Below the pieces are notes generated by a model. That model saw only the letters and a list, made by a program, of their open reading frames with translations, was not told where the DNA came from and did no database searches. Of a stretch of DNA of 64,000 nucleotides, positions 57,581 to 64,000 are shown in pieces. The stretch covers positions 4,355,001 to 4,419,000 of the forward strand of contig CM049408.1 of the NCBI GenBank assembly GCA_026929865.2. The letters run 5' to 3'. Positions within the stretch are counted from its first letter, which is position 1, and every line of letters starts with the position of its first letter. The DNA is from Hyperoplus lanceolatus (Eukaryota > Chordata > Actinopteri > Uranoscopiformes > Ammodytidae). The position numbers and the translations under genes are program-made.

Positions 57581-58448
57581 GCCTAGATGTTCTTTTACTC
57601 TCAGCAACATTAATCATATAAAGGATTAATCATGGCAGACGGGTACAAATTAAAGGAAAAACACGTATAATATAATGCACCATCCAATGCCAATACTGGC
57701 ACAAAGTCAGAGCTATAAGCCCTGCCAGTAATAAACCGTTAGCACAGGTGCTCTTCTGGCAACTTTTTTGCCATGAGATGTGGTTTGTCAACACAGGATG
57801 TTTAGCTTGAACAAATGAAAAGACTAAACGAGTGCATGCATCCAATCCACCAGCCACATCCTGTAACAATGTGACTAGAGCTGGATGTACCTCTGCATAC
57901 CTTGAGGCTCCACATTACCAACGTTTAGATCCATGGCAAGAAGTGGTAGATATAGTAAGTATGTACAGTTAATAAAGAGGAACACATTGTACCTCTTGAT
58001 AACTATAGTTGTGTGCGAAAACCTTTATGTGTGAACAGGTGTGTGAATTTGTAAGTGTTAGTCAATGAGCATGGCACTGTTGTCAATTTTTATTTTTTTT
58101 ATCTGGTGGCAGGGCAGCGAGTAAGGTACCTTCAAAACAAATGAACATTTGCCTGCATAACAATGGTTTTATGGGACTTAACATTCACATGTGTACATAT
58201 GCAATGTACAAAAACCACAACCATAATCAATCGGTCAATTGTTCTTCCCCAGATGTTTCAGTACATAACATTGTATGCTTGTATATACAGTTATCATGCA
58301 AGGTTTTCTCCTGAAGTCTTTTTTTGTATGGTTGCTCATGGGCTGAATCTGAACTGTTGAAACAAGTAGATTGACAATGAAGCTAACTTCACGTCATCAC
58401 AGGGCTAACATTAAGAATTGTTTGTCCAGGATTATCAACACAACCTAT

Positions 58449-58450
<2 letters not shown>
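57581..58450. other. Low-repeat DNA without recognised genes
   Basis: No repeat or coding signal recognised. Confidence 0.4.

Positions 58451-58531
<81 letters not shown>
58451..58531 (+). repeat. (CA)n microsatellite, 81 bp
   Basis: Uninterrupted CA tract followed by TTACACACACATA. Confidence 0.97.
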
Positions 58532-58533
<2 letters not shown>

Positions 58534-58639
58534 ACACACACATACCCCCTTACCACCTGTCTGCCCCCCCGCCCCACCCCCACTCTAACTGTCTGGCATT
58601 CCCCTGCACAGAGCCCCCAACCACCCCACCCCTCCCCTC

Positions 58640-58860
58640 CATATGCCTTAATGATGACCTGCTAAGGCCTCCTTTGGCTGAATAAAAAGGGATAATTGGC
58701 TATCATTGTATTCCCCCTGGTGCTGCAGTGGCACTGGCGGGCAAAACGCCGGTGTCCAGATGCCTGGACCCTGGAACCAAGGGCCTTAATTAGAGTGAAC
58801 CTGAGGACCAGGAGAGGGTCCATTAGAACTCTCCTCTCCCCCACACACATGCACCATTAA
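58640..58860. promoter_or_regulatory. Candidate conserved non-coding island
   Basis: GCCTTAATGATGACCTGC, AGGGATAATTGGCTATCATT and GGGCCTTAATTAGAGTGAAC in unique DNA between two long dinucleotide tracts. No exon. Confidence 0.3.
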
Positions 58861-58984
58861 CCACTTGATTTTTGTCCTATTCTATCCTATGTGCCGGCCC
58901 GCTTCCTTATTCATTCTTATCTATCTGTATGCAGGTCCGGAAGATTTGGAGGTTTTTCTTTGTCGTTTCTCAGGGCATGTGTCA

Positions 58985-58988
<4 letters not shown>

Positions 58989-59069
<81 letters not shown>
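58989..59069 (+). repeat. (GT)n microsatellite, 81 bp
   Basis: Uninterrupted GT tract. With the CA tract at 58451 it forms an inverted pair about 460 bp apart. Confidence 0.97.
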
Positions 59070-59070
<1 letters not shown>

Positions 59071-59399
59071 ACGCACCACAACACAACACATACAAACCTC
59101 TAAAAGTTGTTCCATTCCAGCCCCTTAAATCTTACACTAATGTAATGATCTACATATATAGATCACTGTCCCACCCCCCACCGCCCCCACCGTCCTTTCT
59201 TTTCTAATTATCAGGTTAATTTTTCCCTTTTTTTATAAAAATGTGTAGAAAAAAAAAACATTGTGTGTGCAAATGACTCTGTGGGTGTTGGAAAATGAAA
59301 AGTAATAACCTTAGCAAACATGGCTACCTAGAATCAATTTATTTTCTTACATAAAAACGAGAATTTCGGTTCAACTATAAAGATTGGACATGTGAACAT

Positions 59400-59545
59400 G
59401 TTCAAGTAGCCAGCACTTCACAAAAAAATGCAAAATGTGTAAGAATATTTAGAAAAACAAAGAACAACAACAAAAATACTCAACACAAAATAATATTGAT
59501 ACTCCTTTGAGGGGTGTTTCCCTCCATGTTGGGAACCGCTTATCT
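59400..59545. mobile_element. Possible hAT-like end fragment
   Basis: TTTGAGGGGTGTTTCCCTCC then ATGTTGGGAACCGCTTATCT resembles the right end of fish hAT-like repeats that finish GTTGGGAACCACTG. The matching left end was not found. Confidence 0.35.
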
Positions 59546-61680
59546 AGATTTAGATGGTGACTCTGCATCAGTGGTTGCTGCTGTGATGTGTTTTTCTTCT
59601 TTGACTAAAACAATCTTTTTGCATGTAAAATAGCCTTCAGTCATCGCATCAGCATGAGCAAGGATTACATTTAAACAGGTGTATTAGCCCATACTGCATC
59701 CAGTAACACCCAGTAAATGCACGCTGTCATGATCAGATTCCTTATTTGGGGTTTATGAAAGCTCAGGTCCATTACATATTGTGTGGGTGCATAGCAAGAA
59801 AAGCCTGAGGGAATCACTGCTCAATCTGTGAATTAATTCAAGTCGTCCATGGGCAATATTTACCTGTGCAATATATATATATTAAAAAAGCATATTAGGT
59901 ATCAGTGGTATTCAAATGACCTGTATTATCTTTCTGCTTCTGAGACCAACATTGTGTTGAATTTACATTACATTTATTCAAATGCATATCAGATTAATCG
60001 GCGCTGTTGCTGCTCGCATGTTGTAAAAAGGACCTTTTAGCATGGTAAACTAGGCATCCTTACATGCATTTACATTATTCATGAATGCGATTTGGATAAT
60101 GCTGCCTCTGACTATTACACCCTCTATGGTGTGTTAACATGTATTAAGAGTGATTTGATGAGATGTGGATTCATGGGAAATGGGGGTGTCGATTACCACC
60201 GGAGTTAATAGGGTTCAGTGAGCAAATGGTGCGAGCAAATTTCATGCGGTTTCGCACTCATGTAACATTAATGTAATTCTTTAGGAACAAGACTTTTAAA
60301 TCCCTGTACGTTAGCGCCATGCACATTGGATTTAAAGCAGCTACTAATCGATGTTGAGGGTATTTAAACGAGCACACCCCGGCTAGCATGCTAACCTGTT
60401 GGAAGTTTTTTGTATAAAGTTTGAGCTTCTGAGATGCTAATTAGCTCCTCGGGAAAATCTTCACAGCAGGAATACCATGGTAAATACATGTTAACATATA
60501 GTGAAGACAATTAGCAAAATGTTTATCTGTGGAAGTAGCATAATGTAGCTTGTTGGTGCAACATCATCCTGTGAAATTCTCACAGTCTTCTTGTTTTGTG
60601 ACGGATTGTTTTTTTCTTCCAAATTTCTTCAAACGTTTTGTCTGTTTTTTTTTCTCATTTTACATTTCTCACCAGAATCAATTAAAAACCTTCTCAGAAG
60701 TGGAGAGCAACACAATGAGGCTCTGTGAGGCAGCAATCTGATTAATGGAGGGACCATGGGAAAAAAATGCCAAGGAATGTGCCAGGCATAGCTGTAGATT
60801 ATTTACTTCAGTAGCTTTCATAATGAATAAAATCATAGTGAACAGTGTGGAGGTGGTCAGCTTTAACACCTGTAGAACTGGTTTGCCAATCCTTGCTGTG
60901 TCTTATTTCTGGGGTTGCCAGCTTCAGTGGGCAAAAACAAAACAGCATGCAAGCAACTTCCATCCAGCTAAATCTAAAAAGCCCTCCATGAATGAGTTGG
61001 TCTGGAGAGGACTCACCACATCTTCAACTCATTGATCTTTTGTCTATGGAGATCAGTGAGAGTTGAGCAATAGATTCTGGAACAATTAAGATGCACAAAG
61101 GAAAAAACAAGATGGCCACATTTGCAGATTGTGTTGACAAGTTACTGAACTTGTTTAAAAGTCTAAATGTCCAGCTGTGCACCTGCTTGTCCAACACATT
61201 TTGATGGTGGTGTTCATTGTTTACTGTTAATTCTCGTTTGCCGGAGGTCGGACTATATTGAAGCCTCTGTGATGGAAAATATGTAGAGAAGCACAATACC
61301 ACTTATTAAACTGAAAGCTATGGTATAATGTACAGTTTTGTACCAAGGTTTCCCACCAACGTGTTCCCTAAGATCTTCAAATGCAGCAACATTTACTGGG
61401 TCAGATGGGTCAAGAGACACAAAACATTTTCTTTTTTTAATTTATAATGAGTAGGTGGCACTCCAACTGCAAGAGCTTAAACTTGAACATGAAGGAAATT
61501 GAAAGAAGTTATCATTAATCAACCCATGCCGTGAGACTGTGCCTTCTGACAATTGCGATGTTTCACTAAAAACTGCAATGAGTGAGTAGCGCCAACAAAT
61601 GTAGACTCCTGGAAAAAAATACCTCATTTAGGATTACCCCAGAAATGCCCACTCTTGGTCCTGATAACAAGAGTGGGGCT
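59546..61680. other. Low-repeat DNA with enhancer-like patches
   Basis: Unique DNA around 60060-60420 (TACATTATTCATGAATGCGA, ATTCATGGGAAATGG, AATTTCATGCGGTTTCGC) looks regulatory in texture. Frames 60745-61035 and 61024-61302 have no domain. No gene recognised. Confidence 0.35.
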
Positions 61681-61689
61681 CTTTTAATC

Positions 61690-61990
61690 TAATAACTTTG
61701 AACGAGAGAGTCCCTCGAAAGGACAGTTGTTCTAAGCACCCGACGCTATCGGCGCAATCTTTTTGCCAGACGAACACGATGCTTATCTTAATAATGACCA
61801 TCAAAATTATATTTTTAATGCTGAGATAGGCACTGGCAGTTGTACCCCGGGGAAAGGACTTCTTAGGGAAAACGAGTACAGCTAGATGTTATCCAGTATG
61901 GCGGTTATCAGATCTGCTGCAGAGGATGCAAGGCTTCCAGAATGGGGGGTTTGAGGGACGATTGAGAGAGAGAGAGAAGGGAAACCCAAG
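61690..61990. promoter_or_regulatory. Candidate conserved non-coding island
   Basis: ATGCTTATCTTAATAATGAC, CATCAAAATTATATTTTTAA and CCGACGCTATCGGCGCAATC in unique DNA, ending in a short GA tract near 61964. Inference only. Confidence 0.3.
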
Positions 61991-63504
61991 ACGTTTTGGA
62001 GGGTAGATGCACCCCTGCAACGCACACTAGCTGCTGAATGTGCGATCTCACTGTCTTACACACATTGTGACTGAAGACATGCATCAATATTAACGCTCCT
62101 TTTCTCTCTGTCGGTCTGTCTCTCCGGCATATGGCTAACCCTTGGGAGACAAGGCATGGATTTCACTACGACAAATGCAAATTTCTTTCTGCATGTCTGA
62201 CACAGTAGCTTGAACCCCCAGGGGGCAATGATACCACTGAACAACCCCCCACCCCACCCCTTCCATTACTCACATCTTCCAACAACAACACTGCGTAGGA
62301 GATTTGAAAGACCCAACCAAACCAGTTTGCACTGGATACAAAAAATAAAGATTCCATCAAAATCTTATAGCATCGGATAATATCATAGAAAAGTGGAAGG
62401 CAGTCTCAGTGCCCAAGGCAAACATTATTTAAGTAAGGGGCTAACAATGCAGAACATTGCAAGTGTGAAGTCCCTTGCTGGAGTTGCAATGGGCATTTTG
62501 TATCTGAGCTTGATCTCTTCATGGATAAAGGCAGATAAAGTTTAGGCTTCCACACTATATAACGGCCACTGATACTGTCACTGTAGATCTTAATCCTGCT
62601 GGTTTTGACTGGTTTAGATCATAACTAAGTGCTACATTGTTGAGTAGTCAATGGTCATGACATCAATGACTACATGAACAAATCAGGGGCTGCCTTCCAC
62701 TAAGGGCCAAATGCTGGTCCTACACTTCCTACTACGGTCATGCTATTATAGAAAGATCGTTCTAAGTTGTATCCTTGTTTTGTACAGTGTCTGATAGACT
62801 GGTTAATGCTTTCCACATGTAGAACAGTTCCAGATACACTATTGAAAGATGAAAATGAGTTTGATGACCTCAGAAAAATCAGGTCAAACGTTCCTCGATT
62901 TCCACACCTGGGCCTACAAGACGCCTTGAAAACAGTACGACTCTTTTTTTTAATTCGACGTAAAGTCTGAATTCACGAGATGCACTGACTCACAGTGGCC
63001 TTTTCTCAAACACTATCCTCGGGTCGAACATTGTATTATTTATACCACAACTTAGAGTTTCAAGAATAGCTTAATTATTAGAATTATTACCTTGATTCAT
63101 CAAAGTCTCTCATATTGTACAGTGTACGATTCTTCCAAAGGAGAATACAACAATGTGGTGTTTCCTTCTGGAAAAGTTTTTTAAAAAAAATGCTTTTGTT
63201 AAAAAAAAATTGGTCATGCTTTAAATTTTAGCACAGTCTTTACACTGCTGTTAAGTTATGTAACATGCATGTCATCCAGTTTTGTTCGCCCAGATGATTA
63301 TAGGATGCAACAGACACCTTGACAGCTTAAGGACATTGACAATTAAAACAAATGATTTTGTATTGTCCATTTTACCATGATTTGAGATTAAGTTTATTCA
63401 AAAAGTCGATGTTAAAGAAGTTCATTATATGTGTGATGCAGATATGTTAGCTTGGCTGTTCCAATATAGAACGTTTTTAATTGCTGACTTTATTGAAAAG
63501 GCGT
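61991..63504. other. Low-repeat DNA without recognised genes
   Basis: No repeat or exon recognised. The minus-strand frame 62166-62360 has no domain. Confidence 0.4.
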
Positions 63505-63695
63505 GGGCTAGGAGTAATATGTCTCTTTATGTTAAGTGTTTATTCGGTGCTGGATAATATGTATTGTATATTGTTTTTTTGATTGTGTATGTACTACACG
63601 CCTTGTGTAGTAATAGCGGTGTCATGTTATCCTGTGTGGGATGGGACACCTGTGTGGCATGACACGAAAATAAAAAATATAATTCATTCATTCAG
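63505..63695 (+). mobile_element. Possible LINE 3' end with ATTC tail
   Basis: CATGACACGAAAATAAAAAA then TATAATTCATTCATTCAG looks like the 3' end of a Rex/L2-type LINE with an ATTC microsatellite tail. The upstream AT-rich part would be 3' UTR. No coding remnant was recognised. Confidence 0.35.
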
Positions 63696-64000
63696 TCTCA
63701 GGTTTACCAGGTAGCTTCACGTGTCTTCAGACCAACATATGTCCAAACCCTCAACGCAACATTGACGATCCCCAAAAGAGGTTTCACCCATCAATTAAGA
63801 AAGGAAAGAAGAGTAAAAAGACATGAGAAGAGTAGGAGGAGGAGGCCTATTTATCAGTCTAATTATGAGAGACAGATCTGAGGGCCAAAGTGCACTGGGA
63901 GATGTTCTGAGTCAGGGAAAAAAAAGACTGACCGGTCGCGCTGAATATTAATAGACCTGAGGAGAGAAAGAGGGGGGCGGGGGGGGGCGCATTTTATTAG
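63696..64000. other. Terminal spacer
   Basis: GA-rich text near 63835 and a G-rich run near 63974-63987 at the window edge. No gene. Confidence 0.4.

Overview
The window looks like a stretch of teleost fish genome, most likely a percomorph. The evidence is a very high density of long (CA)n/(TG)n microsatellites, tRNA-derived SINEs with the TAGCTCAGTTGG head and the CTCTGCATGTC...AATAAAG tail typical of percomorph fish, fragments of several LINE clades (L1-like, L2-like, Rex1/CR1-like), and many small non-autonomous DNA transposons. I found no convincing host protein-coding exon, rRNA gene or functional tRNA gene in 64 kb. The longest open frames are Cys-Val or His-Thr translations of dinucleotide repeats. 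The region therefore reads as a gene desert or the inside of a very large intron.

Layout. 0-17.7 kb is transposon-rich: three members of a ~285-bp MITE family (A), a hAT-like element, a PIF/Harbinger-like MITE with TTA target duplications, a TTAA-flanked element, four tRNA-derived SINEs, one member of family R, and a 1.29-kb element with perfect 27-bp terminal inverted repeats that carries a transposase-tail remnant and a nested L2-like LINE. From 18 to 29.5 kb, low-repeat stretches rich in homeodomain-type ATTA/TAAT words look like candidate conserved non-coding elements (CNEs), separated by simple repeats. 27.6-32.2 kb holds three copies of family R, one of them interrupted by a 476-bp long-TIR element (family B). 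33-38.6 kb holds a solo LTR, two further DNA-element-like repeats, a family A copy and a Rex1-like LINE end. 39-43.7 kb has a CA cluster, a CNE candidate, a decayed long-period repeat and a recent 5'-truncated L1 insertion with a 15-bp target duplication. 44.9-52.5 kb is dominated by simple repeats, including a pure TG tract of 205 bp and a five-motif tetranucleotide ladder. 53-64 kb is mostly low-repeat DNA with CNE candidates, the second 476-bp family B element (opposite orientation), another family A copy and LINE tails.

No set of genes works together here. The interest lies in the insertion archaeology (nested elements, perfect target-site duplications, empty sites preserved in sister repeats), possible non-B-DNA repeats, and putative regulatory islands. 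All family assignments rest on sequence features read by eye and on general knowledge of fish repeats; no database search was done. I did not find a previously undescribed multi-gene system.
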